From contig CAKSQL010000005.1 of NCBI GenBank assembly GCA_934486735.1, forward strand, positions 37,265 to 101,264: a stretch of DNA of 64,000 nt, written 5' to 3'. The notes below the pieces were generated by a model, which saw only the letters and a program-made list of their open reading frames with translations, was not told the origin of the DNA and made no database searches. The stretch comes from an uncultured Clostridia bacterium. Its GTDB lineage: Bacteria > Bacillota > Clostridia > UBA1381. Positions 41,649-50,830 of this stretch are shown piece after piece (the first letter of the stretch is position 1; the number at the start of each line of letters is the position of its first letter). Both the position numbers and the translations under genes were made by a program.

Positions 41649-42548
41649 ATGACTTTTTCAGACGAGCTTAAAAAGGTTTGTCCCGACACAAAGGAAAACG
41701 AACCGATGCGCCTGCACACGACATTTCGGATAGGCGGTGCGGCTGACTTCCTCTCCTCCCCGTCGGATATATCCCAGCTTATCGCAAGTTTAACGCTGTG
41801 CCGCGAAAATCAAGTTCCGTACATGATACTCGGCAACGGCTCGAACATGCTTGTAAGCGACGGCGGAATCGAGGGCGTTGTTATCGACATTTCCGCATCG
41901 TTCACATCAATCGCACGAGACGGCTGCACTCTCTCGGCGGACGCCGGTGTGCTGATGCCGCGGCTTGCGCGCTTTGCCATGGACGGCGGGCTTTCCGGAA
42001 TGGAGCAGATATCCGGGATTCCCGGCACTCTCGGCGGCGCGGTCTGCATGAACGCCGGAGCATACGGCAGGGAGATTAAAGACATCATCACCTCGGTGAC
42101 ATATCTTGACGAGGATTTATCGGTAAAAAAGGCATCGGGAGATGAACTCGGATTCGGCTACAGGAAAAGCATGTTTTCCGACCGAAATTGCATTGTTCTT
42201 TCGGCAGAGCTTGCACTCTGCCCCGGTGACCCGAAAAAAATTCAAAGCGAAACCGCGATATACACCGAGAAACGAGTTTCGAAACAGCCGCTGAATCTGC
42301 CGAGCGCAGGCAGCGTTTTCAAGCGCCCGGAGGGTTATTTTGCCGGAGATTTGATTGAGCGCGCCGGCTTGAAAGGATTTAGAATCGGCGGCGCGGAGGT
42401 TTCAAAAAAGCATGCCGGATTCATTGTAAACGCAGACAATGCATCCGCCGCGGACGTTATCGCCTTGATTGAACATATACAAAAAACCGTCAAAGAAAAA
42501 TTTTCGGTCACTCTCGAACCCGAGATAAAGCTGACCGGCAGGCGCTGA
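41649..42548 (+). CDS. murB: UDP-N-acetylenolpyruvoylglucosamine reductase
   Basis: A 299-residue cytoplasmic flavoenzyme making UDP-MurNAc. FAD-binding motifs LGNGSNMLVSDGGIEG and SGIPGTLGGAVCMNAGAYG; the catalytic Ser is in SAGSVFKRPEG and the Glu near the end in LEPEIKLTG. It is the type IIa/b form lacking the extra Tyr loop. Start at MTFSDELK: AAAGGCGG lies seven bases upstream, and the earlier TTG is part of that site. Confidence 0.97.
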   Translation: MTFSDELKKVCPDTKENEPMRLHTTFRIGGAADFLSSPSDISQLIASLTLCRENQVPYMILGNGSNMLVSDGGIEGVVIDISASFTSIARDGCTLSADAGVLMPRLARFAMDGGLSGMEQISGIPGTLGGAVCMNAGAYGREIKDIITSVTYLDEDLSVKKASGDELGFGYRKSMFSDRNCIVLSAELALCPGDPKKIQSETAIYTEKRVSKQPLNLPSAGSVFKRPEGYFAGDLIERAGLKGFRIGGAEVSKKHAGFIVNADNASAADVIALIEHIQKTVKEKFSVTLEPEIKLTGRR

Positions 42549-42572
42549 AGCAAGCAGAATACAGAGATTTAA

Positions 42573-42604
42573 TTAGGTAATTGTACGTTTTTGCAATTAC
42601 CTAA
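42573..42604. other. Intercistronic hairpin murB-rapZ
   Basis: TTAGGTAATTG and CAATTACCTAA form a perfect 11 bp stem with a 10-base loop ending 33 bp before rapZ. There is no T-run, so an mRNA stability or processing signal is more likely than a terminator. Confidence 0.5.
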
Positions 42605-42636
42605 AGCATTTATATAAGTAAGAGGGGATGTTATCA

Positions 42637-43500
42637 ATGACACAATTCACCGTTGTTACCGGGCTGTCCGGATCGGGCAAAACGCAGGTTGTCAGATTTT
42701 TGGAGGACAGAGGCTTTTTTTGCATAGACAATATGCCGCCGATGCTCATTCCGCAGGTCGCACAGCTTTTTGTTTCGATGAACGGGAAATACGACCGAAT
42801 CGCATTTGTGGTCGATACCCGAGTGGGCGAGTTTATAAATGAACTTTTGGACAATTTAAAAACGCTCCGCGACAGCGGATACCCTTGCAAACTCCTCTTC
42901 CTCGACGCGGACGACGAAACGCTTGTAAAGCGTTATAAGGAGACGCGGCGCGTGCATCCGCTTTCGGGAAACAAAGGACTTTTGGACAGCATTCAACGCG
43001 AGCGGAAGATTTTGCAGCAGCTTTTTTTGGCTGCCGATTATGTTATAAACACATCTAATCTGTCACTGCACGAGCTTTCGTCCGAGCTTAAAAAAATCTA
43101 TGACAAGGACGAAACCGGGACGAATCTCACAATCGACATTTCGGCATTCGGCTTTAAATACGGCTTGCCGCTCGATTCCGACCTTGTTTTTGATGTCCGC
43201 TGCTTTCCCAACCCGTTTTATATAGACGAGCTGAAAGAAAAGACCGGACTTGACACCGAGGTGCGCGACTACGTTATGGGCTTTTCGCAGTCGCAGGAAT
43301 TTATGAAAAAGCTTGAGGACATGATACTGTTCCTCCTCCCTCTCTATATCGAGGAGGGCAAAACGAGCCTCACCGTTGCCATCGGCTGCACCGGGGGAAA
43401 GCACCGCAGCGTCACGATGGCATATCTTCTCGGCGAATTTTTGACCCAAAAAGGGTACAAGGTGAATATGGTATACCGAGACGTTGAGAAAGGAAGATAA
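42637..43500 (+). CDS. rapZ: RNase adapter/nucleotide-binding protein RapZ (YvcJ)
   Basis: A 287-residue P-loop protein: Walker A GLSGSGKT (8-15), FCIDNMPP, the 60s loop FLDADDETLVKRY, RRVHPL, and the C-terminal IGCTGGKHRSVTMAY. The start at MTQFTVV is chosen because GAGGGG lies nine bases upstream; an ATG three codons earlier directly abuts that site. In Bacillus this protein (YvcJ) binds nucleotides and affects competence and late cell-wall functions; in E. coli it guides RNase E. Next to yvcK and whiA as in most Firmicutes. Confidence 0.96.
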   Translation: MTQFTVVTGLSGSGKTQVVRFLEDRGFFCIDNMPPMLIPQVAQLFVSMNGKYDRIAFVVDTRVGEFINELLDNLKTLRDSGYPCKLLFLDADDETLVKRYKETRRVHPLSGNKGLLDSIQRERKILQQLFLAADYVINTSNLSLHELSSELKKIYDKDETGTNLTIDISAFGFKYGLPLDSDLVFDVRCFPNPFYIDELKEKTGLDTEVRDYVMGFSQSQEFMKKLEDMILFLLPLYIEEGKTSLTVAIGCTGGKHRSVTMAYLLGEFLTQKGYKVNMVYRDVEKGR

Positions 43501-43505
43501 AAGTT

Positions 43506-44450
43506 ATGCTGACTGACAAGAAGATAGTGACTGTCGGCGGCGGAACCGGATTATCCACAATGCTCAGGGGACTCAAAAAATACACTCACAACATAACGGC
43601 GGTGGTAACGGTTGCGGACGACGGCGGTTCGAGCGGAATTTTGAGAGAGGATTTCGGCATGCTCGCGCCGGGCGATATCAGAAAATGCATTGCCGCGCTT
43701 GCCGAAACCAATCCGATTATAGACGAACTTATAAACTACCGATTCACCGAGGGCTGTCTGAAAGGACACCCGTTCGGGAATCTTTATCTTGCCGCGCTGT
43801 GCGGAATTTCCGACAGCTTTGAAGAGGCTGTCATGAAAATGAATCAACTTTTTGGAGTCGAGGGCAGTATTCTGCCGGTAACAAACGACAATGTGCGGCT
43901 CAAAGCTACTCTCGATACCGGCGAGGTTATATCGGGCGAATCCAATATCGGTCACGTATCCTCCGGCAGGATAGAGCACGTGGAAATCATCCCCAAAGAC
44001 GCAGGTCCTGCCGAGAACGTGCTTGACGCGATAGCCGATGCCGACATGATTATTTTGGGTCCGGGCAGCCTTTACACAAGCGTTATCCCGAATCTTCTTG
44101 TGCGCGACATAAGTCCCGCAATCGCTGTGAGCAGCGCAAAAAAGGTTTATGTGGCAAATATCATGACTCAGCCCGACGAGACAATCGGTCACACACTGTA
44201 CGACCACGTGGAAGCTATCGAGCGCCACGCGGGCTGCCATATAGTCGACACCGTTGTTGCCAACACACAGAAAATTCCGGATTTTCTTTTAGAAAAATAT
44301 GCATTGGAGCACTCTGTTCCGGTGGAATTGGATATAGAAAAATTTATGGATTCGGACATCAACATTGTACTGCGCAGCCTGTGCGATTTTGACACATATA
44401 TACGCCACAATCCGCAAAAGCTTGCAGAAACGCTTATGCGTTTATTATGA
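43506..44450 (+). CDS. yvcK: YvcK family morphogenesis/gluconeogenesis factor
   Basis: A 314-residue CofD-like protein. The N-terminus IVTVGGGTGLSTMLRGLKKY and VADDGGSSGILREDFG are family hallmarks; LGPGSLYTSVIPNLLV and VYVANIMTQPDET follow. YvcK binds UDP-GlcNAc and supports cell shape and growth on gluconeogenic carbon. It starts five bases after rapZ; whiA follows. Confidence 0.96.
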   Translation: MLTDKKIVTVGGGTGLSTMLRGLKKYTHNITAVVTVADDGGSSGILREDFGMLAPGDIRKCIAALAETNPIIDELINYRFTEGCLKGHPFGNLYLAALCGISDSFEEAVMKMNQLFGVEGSILPVTNDNVRLKATLDTGEVISGESNIGHVSSGRIEHVEIIPKDAGPAENVLDAIADADMIILGPGSLYTSVIPNLLVRDISPAIAVSSAKKVYVANIMTQPDETIGHTLYDHVEAIERHAGCHIVDTVVANTQKIPDFLLEKYALEHSVPVELDIEKFMDSDINIVLRSLCDFDTYIRHNPQKLAETLMRLL

Positions 44451-44509
44451 CAGCAATGCGGATTTGTCGGAACCGGCTGCGGACAATGTTACTTTAGGGG
44501 GAACTTGAA

Positions 44510-45373
44510 TTGTCTTTTTCTTATGATATAAAAACAAAACTTTCGCAGATTATGCCCGATTGCGAATTTTGCAAAACCGCCGAACTGTGCGGAATAATCG
44601 ACTTTGCCTCCGCTGTGAAGGACGGCAAAATCAGCCTTGCGACCGAAAATAAGGCTGCAGCAGAAAGAATTGAACGGCTTTTTGGAGAATGTCTCGGCTT
44701 TGTGCCGCAAAAAAAGAGTTTTTCCGGCGGCTGCCGCTTTGAAATAACAAACGAAAACGAGCTTGACATACTCAGCCTCAGCTCTGATGACGATGAATAC
44801 TCAAAAATGCCCTTTGACTGCTGCAAAAAATCCTACATACGCGGCGCATTTATCGGCGGCGGATCAATATCTGACCCTAAAAAGAATTATCATCTCGAAT
44901 TTGACACAAAAAATTCTTCCGCAGCAGACGAACTTCTCGGACTTTTGGAAAAAGAAGGTATCGCAGCAAAGAAAACGGCACGCAAATCGCACTTCATTAT
45001 CTATATCAAGGGATATGAGGAAATTGCCGCGGTTCTGGGGCTTATGGGCGCAGGGAGCGCGTCTATGGAGATATACAACGTTTCGATCGAAAAGGAAATC
45101 CGAAACGCGGTCAACCGCCGTATGAACTGCGAAAACGCAAACATCGACAAGGTGGTAAAAGCATACGGCAGGCACATGCTTGCAATCGAAAAAATAAACA
45201 ACACAATCGGCTTTGAAAACCTGCCCGAGTCGCTGCGTGAGATTGCCAGGGTCAGAATGGAATATCCCGATGAAAGCCTTAAAGAACTTGGGCAAAAGCT
45301 TGAAAATCCGATCGGCAAATCCGGCGTGAACCATCGTCTCAACCGCCTTTTGGAGATTGCCGACAAGCTGTAG
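44510..45373 (+). CDS. whiA: WhiA DNA-binding protein
   Basis: A 287-residue protein with an N-terminal LAGLIDADG-like fold (~1-200; YIRGAFIGGGSISDP, HLEFDT) and a C-terminal helix-turn-helix (~215-285; VRMEYPDESLKELGQKL, GKSGVNHRLNRL). Translation starts at TTG, eight bases after AGGGGGAA. In Firmicutes WhiA influences division and chromosome segregation, in Actinobacteria sporulation. Classic order rapZ-yvcK-whiA. Confidence 0.95.
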   Translation: MSFSYDIKTKLSQIMPDCEFCKTAELCGIIDFASAVKDGKISLATENKAAAERIERLFGECLGFVPQKKSFSGGCRFEITNENELDILSLSSDDDEYSKMPFDCCKKSYIRGAFIGGGSISDPKKNYHLEFDTKNSSAADELLGLLEKEGIAAKKTARKSHFIIYIKGYEEIAAVLGLMGAGSASMEIYNVSIEKEIRNAVNRRMNCENANIDKVVKAYGRHMLAIEKINNTIGFENLPESLREIARVRMEYPDESLKELGQKLENPIGKSGVNHRLNRLLEIADKL

Positions 45374-45385
45374 AGGAGAGTTAGA

Positions 45386-46198
45386 ATGTACACTATGGCA
45401 TTTATAGGTCCGAGCGGAACGGGCAAAAGCCACCGTTCGGTCACAATAGCAAACGAGCTGCACGCCGATGCTATAATCGACGACGGCTTGCTTATATCAA
45501 AAAACAAGATTTTGGCAGGCTTTTCCGCAAAAAAAGAAGCCACAAAGATGGCGGCTGTCAAGCGTGCGCTTTTCACTCAAAAAGAGCATGTCGAAAGCGT
45601 AAAGGCGGCATTCGCCGAAAACGACATTAAAAGCCTTATGATTCTCGGCACATCGCTCCGAATGGCGGAGCTTATCGCAAACAAGCTTGATGTCGCGCCG
45701 ATACAAAAAATTATACGAATCGAAGACGCCGCGACCCCGGAGGAAATCCGCGCTGCGCAGAAAATGCGCATGACCGAGGGCAAGCATGTCATCCCCGTCC
45801 CGGTGTTCGAGCTTAAAGAAGATTTTTCCGGATATTTTCTCCACCCGTTGCGTCAGATAAAAAAAAGTTTCGGCAAAAATCCGGTGACGGCATACGATAA
45901 ATCCATCGTCCGCCCCACCTTCAGCTATATGGGGAAATACACCGTTTCGGACGGTGTTGTGAGCAGCATCGCCGCATTTGAAGCAAAGCGGATTCAAGGT
46001 GTTCTGCGCGTGAACTCGGTCTCGGTCTCCACCTTTCCCGACGGCGCAAATATACAGATCTCGATAACACTTAAATACGGCTTGAAAATTCCCGACATTG
46101 CGCGCAATATTCAGAATATAATTATAAAGAGCGTGGATTACCACACCTCGGTAAATGTGAAAAGAGTTGACATTTTCGTTAAAAAGCTTAAATATTAA
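45386..46198 (+). CDS. P-loop protein with C-terminal Asp23-like domain
   Basis: A 270-residue cytoplasmic protein, 12 bp behind whiA. Residues 8-16 are a clean Walker A (GPSGTGKSH). Further N-terminal features are ADAIIDDGLLISKN and a variable region to ~180. Residues ~185-270 resemble Asp23/Gls24 (YloU) domains: YTVSDGVVSSIAAFEAKRI, QISITLKYGLKIPDIARN, then KSVDYHTSVNVKRVDIFV. Asp23 proteins are envelope-stress or alkaline-shock factors without an ATPase of their own, so the fusion is unusual. A GAGGAG site precedes ATG. The role is unknown; co-transcription suggests a link with wall metabolism or cell shape. Confidence 0.75.
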   Translation: MYTMAFIGPSGTGKSHRSVTIANELHADAIIDDGLLISKNKILAGFSAKKEATKMAAVKRALFTQKEHVESVKAAFAENDIKSLMILGTSLRMAELIANKLDVAPIQKIIRIEDAATPEEIRAAQKMRMTEGKHVIPVPVFELKEDFSGYFLHPLRQIKKSFGKNPVTAYDKSIVRPTFSYMGKYTVSDGVVSSIAAFEAKRIQGVLRVNSVSVSTFPDGANIQISITLKYGLKIPDIARNIQNIIIKSVDYHTSVNVKRVDIFVKKLKY

Positions 46199-46210
46199 TT
46201 ACTATTTGTA

Positions 46211-46239
46211 TTGACTTTTCGACAAAAAAATGATACAAT
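46211..46239 (+). promoter_or_regulatory. Promoter of nfeD-SPFH
   Basis: TTGACT, 17-base spacer, TACAAT, about 30 bp upstream of the NfeD-like gene. Confidence 0.8.
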
Positions 46240-46269
46240 ATGAGTATATTAAAATACGGAGGTGGGTGT

Positions 46270-46695
46270 ATGGTTTATATGTGGCTCGGTGCGGTCATTT
46301 TGTTCGCGGTCGTTGAAGTGATAACGACCCAGCTGGTGTCGATTTGGCTTGCCGGCGGCGCTTTGGCGGCATTCTGCGCATCGCTTGCGGGCGCGGATGT
46401 TACGCTGCAATGGATCTTGTTTGTCGCGGTATCGGCGATACTTTTGATTCTTACAAAACCGCTTGTAAAAAAAATTATTAACCGCGAGCCGGAGAAAACA
46501 AATATCGACGCACAAATCGGAAAAACAACAATTGTCACTCAGAAAATTGACAATATCAAAGAAACCGGAGAGGTTCGCCTTAACGGGATTTCGTGGACGG
46601 CACGAAGCGAAAACGGTGAGCCGATTGACGAAGGCAGTCGCGTTTTGGTGGAAAAAATCGACGGCGTAAAGCTGATTGTCAAGAGCGTTCAATAA
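46270..46695 (+). CDS. NfeD-like membrane protein
   Basis: A 141-residue protein: membrane helices around 4-21, 27-45 and 50-68, then a soluble OB-fold (~85-141; IGKTTIVTQKIDN, GEVRLNGISWTAR, SRVLVEKIDGVKLIV), the NfeD C-terminal pattern. Start ATG at GGAGGTG plus six bases; upstream codons lie before that site. It is paired with a stomatin-like gene as in many bacteria, where the two act in membrane microdomains. Confidence 0.93.
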   Translation: MVYMWLGAVILFAVVEVITTQLVSIWLAGGALAAFCASLAGADVTLQWILFVAVSAILLILTKPLVKKIINREPEKTNIDAQIGKTTIVTQKIDNIKETGEVRLNGISWTARSENGEPIDEGSRVLVEKIDGVKLIVKSVQ

Positions 46696-46745
46696 ATATT
46701 TATAGTAAAAAAATAATTGCCTTACGGCAGAACGGAGTTAAAATT

Positions 46746-47642
46746 ATGCCTTTTATTATTATTTTGTTGGTTCTTATCATTTTATTGTGCATATCATGCA
46801 TTAAAATCGTACCGCAGGCGAATGCGTACATTATAGAGCGTTTGGGCGGATACTACGCAACCTGGAGCGTGGGAGTACATTTCAAAGTTCCCTTTATCGA
46901 CCGCATCGCAAGGCGCGTCAACTTAAAGGAGCACGTTGTTGACTTTCCGCCTCAGCCGGTTATCACCGAGGACAACGTTACAATGCAGATAGACACCGTT
47001 GTGTACTATCAGATTACCGACCCGAAGTCATACACCTACGGCGTTGAGCGCCCGATGATGGCTATCGAAAATCTCACCGCAACCACGCTGAGAAACATTA
47101 TCGGTGATTTGGAGCTTGACGAAACGCTCACATCGCGCGACACAGTCAACACAAAAATGCGCACAATTCTTGACGAAGCGACCGACCCGTGGGGAATCAA
47201 AATAAATCGTGTCGAGCTTAAAAATATTCTTCCGCCGCGTGAAATTCAGGAAGCGATGGAAAAGCAGATGAAAGCCGAGCGTGAACGCCGCGAATCGATA
47301 CTTATCGCAGAGGGCAGCAAAAAATCCGCAATCCTCATGGCGGAGGGTGAAAAGGAATCGGCAATCCTGCGCGCAGAGGCTAAAAAGCAGGCTGCCATTA
47401 AAGAGGCTGAGGGTGAAGCCGAGGCTATTCTCGCCGTTCAGACAGCCGTTGCCGAGGGTATCAAAAAGATAAACGAGGCAAATCCGTCGGATGCATATAT
47501 CTCGATGAAAGCTCTCGAAAGCTTTGAAAAGGCTGCCGACGGCAAGGCAACAAAAATAATTATACCGTCTCAGATTCAGGGGCTTGCAGGTCTTGCGGCA
47601 TCATTAAAAGAAATGGTGACGAACGACAAAGAAAATAAATAA
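46746..47642 (+). CDS. SPFH-domain (stomatin/prohibitin-like) protein
   Basis: A 298-residue protein with an N-terminal membrane helix (3-20), SPFH domain (~25-190; QANAYIIERLGGYYATW, MQIDTVVYYQITDP, LRNIIGDLELDETLTSRD) and a long charged coiled coil (~185-250; KKSAILMAEGEKESAILRA). Matches the QmcA/slipin class that pairs with NfeD. It forms membrane-associated oligomers and may organise lipid rafts. GGAG precedes ATG. Confidence 0.93.
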   Translation: MPFIIILLVLIILLCISCIKIVPQANAYIIERLGGYYATWSVGVHFKVPFIDRIARRVNLKEHVVDFPPQPVITEDNVTMQIDTVVYYQITDPKSYTYGVERPMMAIENLTATTLRNIIGDLELDETLTSRDTVNTKMRTILDEATDPWGIKINRVELKNILPPREIQEAMEKQMKAERERRESILIAEGSKKSAILMAEGEKESAILRAEAKKQAAIKEAEGEAEAILAVQTAVAEGIKKINEANPSDAYISMKALESFEKAADGKATKIIIPSQIQGLAGLAASLKEMVTNDKENK

Positions 47643-47689
47643 TTGTTGCAGAAAATTTTTAAACTTTTTTTGCAATCGCTCAACCGAGA

Positions 47690-47723
47690 AACCGGCAGTC
47701 CTTGCACAAGCTGTCGGTTTTTT
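47690..47723 (+). terminator. Rho-independent terminator after SPFH gene
   Basis: AACCGGCAG pairs with CTGTCGGTT (one G-T) followed by TTTTTT. Confidence 0.75.
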
Positions 47724-47786
47724 CGGAACATAAAAGCAATGCCATGTTTCCATAAATTAACAAGTACGAAAGGAAAAAGTATCTAA

Positions 47787-48368
47787 ATGAAAGTTATAGC
47801 AGCGACCCACAACAAGGGCAAAATACGTGAATTTAACGAAATTTTGGGCAAGCTCGGATTTGAAGTCCTGCCCCCAAACGAAGTCGGCATCGACATTGAT
47901 CCGGAAGAAAACGGTTCAAACTTCGCGGAAAACGCGCTGATAAAGGCGCGCGCGGTTGCAAATCTTTGCGACTATCCGGTAATTGCCGATGATTCGGGAC
48001 TGTGCGTTGACGCGCTCGGCGGCGCGCCGGGGATATTTTCGGCACGATATGCCGGAGAGGACGCGTCCGACTCGGACAGAATCAAAAAGCTTTTGCACGA
48101 GCTTGACGGAGTCTCGAACCGCCGCGCGAAATTTGTCTCGGCAATCGCGTTCATCATGCCGGACGGCGAGGAGCTTGTTACGCATGGCGAGGTTTTGGGC
48201 AACATTACTCTTGCTCCCGACGGTGACTCCGGTTTCGGATATGACCCGATATTTTTGTCAGACGAACTGGGAAAAACCTTCGGCAGGGCATCGGCGGACG
48301 AGAAAAACAAAATCAGCCATCGCGGTCGTGCACTTTCGGCACTTTACGATATACTCGAAAAAAGATAA
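47787..48368 (+). CDS. rdgB: XTP/dITP diphosphatase (RdgB/HAM1)
   Basis: A 193-residue house-cleaning pyrophosphatase that removes non-canonical purine triphosphates. N-terminal substrate loop ATHNKGKIREF; metal site NALIKARA and ADDSGLCVDALGGAPGIFSA; SGFGYDPIF; C-terminal SHRGRALS. AAAGGA lies upstream of ATG. Starts a run of closely spaced genes through mazF. Confidence 0.97.
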   Translation: MKVIAATHNKGKIREFNEILGKLGFEVLPPNEVGIDIDPEENGSNFAENALIKARAVANLCDYPVIADDSGLCVDALGGAPGIFSARYAGEDASDSDRIKKLLHELDGVSNRRAKFVSAIAFIMPDGEELVTHGEVLGNITLAPDGDSGFGYDPIFLSDELGKTFGRASADEKNKISHRGRALSALYDILEKR

Positions 48369-48391
48369 AATTTTAAAAGTGAGGTACAAAA

Positions 48392-48898
48392 ATGGATTAT
48401 CACGCAGAACATCTTGTGAAAAAAAAGAGGACTCAGACAGACTATATAACGGCGGCGCTGATTGTTTTGGGAACTGTTATTTTGTGGCTTGCCGCGATGA
48501 TATTTCTGCAAAGGGTTCTTTCCTTTGCGGCTATCATAATTTTCCTTGTCGGCTGGGGCGCATGGCGTCTTATTCAGGGACTTAACATCGAGTACGAATA
48601 CGAGCTTACAAACTACTATCTCGACATTGACAAAATAATGGGAAAGGCACGCAGAAAAAGGCTTATTTCAATCGATTTCCGCGAGATTGAGCAATGCGCA
48701 CCGGTGAGCGCTCCCGAATTTAAAAACACGCATGGGATTGAAAAAACCTATGATTACTCGGGCGATCCGACAGCTGAGGGACGCATGTTTATTGACCTGC
48801 ATCCCGAGGGCAAGAGCAAAACCCGTATTATCTTCGCGCCGAGCGAGCAAATCAAACAGATTATAAAAAAAGCGGCGCCCAATCAGGTGAAGCTATGA
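48392..48898 (+). CDS. Conserved two-helix membrane protein, function unknown
   Basis: A 168-residue protein with two membrane helices (~22-42 and 45-62), then a soluble domain with YEYELTNYYLDIDKIMGKAR, RRKRLISIDFREIEQ and a C-terminal DLHPEGKSKTRIIFAPSEQI. The pattern (two helices then a strand-rich domain) recalls PH-like bacterial membrane proteins found in Clostridia (the DUF6106 group is a possible match). The stop overlaps the start of acpS (ATGA), so expression is coupled. Confidence 0.7.
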   Translation: MDYHAEHLVKKKRTQTDYITAALIVLGTVILWLAAMIFLQRVLSFAAIIIFLVGWGAWRLIQGLNIEYEYELTNYYLDIDKIMGKARRKRLISIDFREIEQCAPVSAPEFKNTHGIEKTYDYSGDPTAEGRMFIDLHPEGKSKTRIIFAPSEQIKQIIKKAAPNQVKL

Positions 48899-49260
48899 TT
48901 TTGGGAATCGGGACGGACATAATCGAAATATCGAGAATAGAGCGGCTTATGAAAGAAAGCGGCTTTCTTTCGCGTTGCTTTACCGATGCCGAACGCGAAT
49001 ATATCGGCAGCAGCGCTCAGTCCGCAGCCGCAATGTACGCTGCGAAAGAGGCATATTCAAAGGCGCTCGGAACGGGAGTACGCGGCTTTTCGCTGATTGA
49101 TATAGAAATACTGCATGATTCCCTGAACAAACCGTATATTAAAGCATATAATGCTGCGCTGCGCGAGAATTGCAATATTCTTCTTTCGCTCTCGCACTGC
49201 CGTGAATATGCCGTAGCATATGTTGTTATTGAAAAAATTCCGAATCCAAAGGAGGAATGA
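48895..49260 (+). CDS. acpS: Holo-[acyl-carrier-protein] synthase
   Basis: A 121-residue phosphopantetheinyl transferase of the trimeric AcpS type: GIGTDIIEISRIE carries the metal-binding Asp8, and AAKEAYSKALGTG the second catalytic motif; SLSHCREYAVAYVV near the end is also typical. It attaches 4'-phosphopantetheine to ACP for fatty acid synthesis. ATG overlaps the previous stop. Followed by nnr and alr, a common Firmicute order. Confidence 0.96.
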   Translation: MILGIGTDIIEISRIERLMKESGFLSRCFTDAEREYIGSSAQSAAAMYAAKEAYSKALGTGVRGFSLIDIEILHDSLNKPYIKAYNAALRENCNILLSLSHCREYAVAYVVIEKIPNPKEE

Positions 49261-49264
49261 CACA

Positions 49265-50815
49265 ATGAAAGTCTGTACTGCCGCACAAATGCACGAAATT
49301 GACCGCCGCGCATCGGAAATCGGCGGAATCCCGAGCATTGTGCTTATGGAAAATGCCGCCCTGGCATGCGTAAACGAAATTGAAAAGCTTGCCCCCAAAA
49401 AGGTAGCCGTTTTCTGCGGCAAGGGCAACAACGGCGGCGACGGGCTTGCAATTGCGCGTCAGCTTGCATGCCGCGGCTATTCTGTCGAGGTTTTTTTGGT
49501 GCTCGGCAGTGAGTTCTCCGGCGACGCATATATAAACTACGAAATTCTTGAAAAAACCGATGTCAAAATGACTGAAATCACAGATACATCGCTTTTGGAA
49601 TATTATATTTTAATGCAGGATTTGATTGTCGATGCAATTTTTGGAACGGGGATACGCGGCGGAGTCGAGGGGATCGCCGCAGAGGTTATCGACGCAATCA
49701 ATCTGCATGCAAAAAAGACACTTTCGGTCGATATCCCGAGCGGAGTCAATTCGGACACCGGCGAGGTTGTCACCACCGCGGTCAAGGCAGACATAACGGT
49801 AACTTTTGCCGCATACAAGCGCGGACTTCTTCTCTACCCCGGCGCTGATTTCGCCGGTGAAATTGTCACCTCAAGCATATCGATTCCGCAATATATTATT
49901 GACGGACTTGACATAGATATAAATCTGATTGATGAAAAAATGATAACCGGTCTTTTTCCTGCAAGAAAGGCAGATTCGCACAAAGGCGACTACGGCAAGG
50001 TCTTTATAATGGGCGGCTCGGTCGGAATGACAGGCGCGGCGGCACTCGCTGCCAAAGCCGCTCTTGCCGGCGGCGCGGGACTTGTTACCGTCGGGATTCC
50101 AGAGAGCCTGAATCCGATAATGGAAGTAAAGACAACCGAGGCGATGACTCTCCCGCTCCCCGAGAAAAACGGTGCATTTGCCGAGAGGGCATATCCGCGC
50201 GAAAAGGCTGAAAACTCGGACATTTTGCTTTTCGGGCCCGGGGTCGGGCGCAGCGAGCAGATACAAGACTTGCTTTCGGACATTCTGTCGCATTCGACCG
50301 TTCCGGTTATTGTGGACGCGGACGGACTTTATGCGCTTTCCAAAAATTTGGATATGTTAAATTCCTGCGGCTGCAATCTGATATTCACTCCGCATGAAAT
50401 GGAATTTGCAAGGCTTATCGGCAAAAGTGCGGATGAGGTCAGAGCAAACCGTTTGGATCTTTCAAGTCAGTTTGCCGCCGAAAACGGGGTTACGCTCGTT
50501 TTAAAAGGGCATCACACAATTGTGACCGCTCCCGACGGCACGCAATATATAAACACTACCGGCAACGCAGGGATGGCGACCGGCGGCAGCGGAGACGTAC
50601 TTGCCGGGCTTATCGCGGCATTCGGCGCATATCTTCCTAACGAAACCGACGCTGCAATTTTAGCGGTTTGGCTGCATGGTCTCGCAGGAGACATCGCCGC
50701 CGCAAAGTCATGCATGACATCGGTTACGGCAGGCGGAATATGCGAAAATATAAAAAATGCAATCTCAAAAATTACCGGTGGAAAATCATCGGATTTTATG
50801 ATACAATATAAATAA
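49265..50815 (+). CDS. nnr: Bifunctional NAD(P)H-hydrate epimerase/dehydratase
   Basis: A 516-residue fusion of the YjeF N-terminal epimerase domain (~1-215; GKGNNGGDGLAIAR, IVDAIFGTGIRG, SVDIPSGVNSDTG) and the ribokinase-like ADP-dependent dehydratase (~225-510; HKGDYGKVFIMGGS, LKGHHTIVTAPDG, GSGDVLAGLIAAFGAY). It repairs damaged NAD(P)H. Start at MKVCTAAQMHEID with AAAGGAGG upstream. Standard fused architecture. Confidence 0.96.
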   Translation: MKVCTAAQMHEIDRRASEIGGIPSIVLMENAALACVNEIEKLAPKKVAVFCGKGNNGGDGLAIARQLACRGYSVEVFLVLGSEFSGDAYINYEILEKTDVKMTEITDTSLLEYYILMQDLIVDAIFGTGIRGGVEGIAAEVIDAINLHAKKTLSVDIPSGVNSDTGEVVTTAVKADITVTFAAYKRGLLLYPGADFAGEIVTSSISIPQYIIDGLDIDINLIDEKMITGLFPARKADSHKGDYGKVFIMGGSVGMTGAAALAAKAALAGGAGLVTVGIPESLNPIMEVKTTEAMTLPLPEKNGAFAERAYPREKAENSDILLFGPGVGRSEQIQDLLSDILSHSTVPVIVDADGLYALSKNLDMLNSCGCNLIFTPHEMEFARLIGKSADEVRANRLDLSSQFAAENGVTLVLKGHHTIVTAPDGTQYINTTGNAGMATGGSGDVLAGLIAAFGAYLPNETDAAILAVWLHGLAGDIAAAKSCMTSVTAGGICENIKNAISKITGGKSSDFMIQYK

Positions 50816-50830
50816 GAAAGGTATAGCAGC

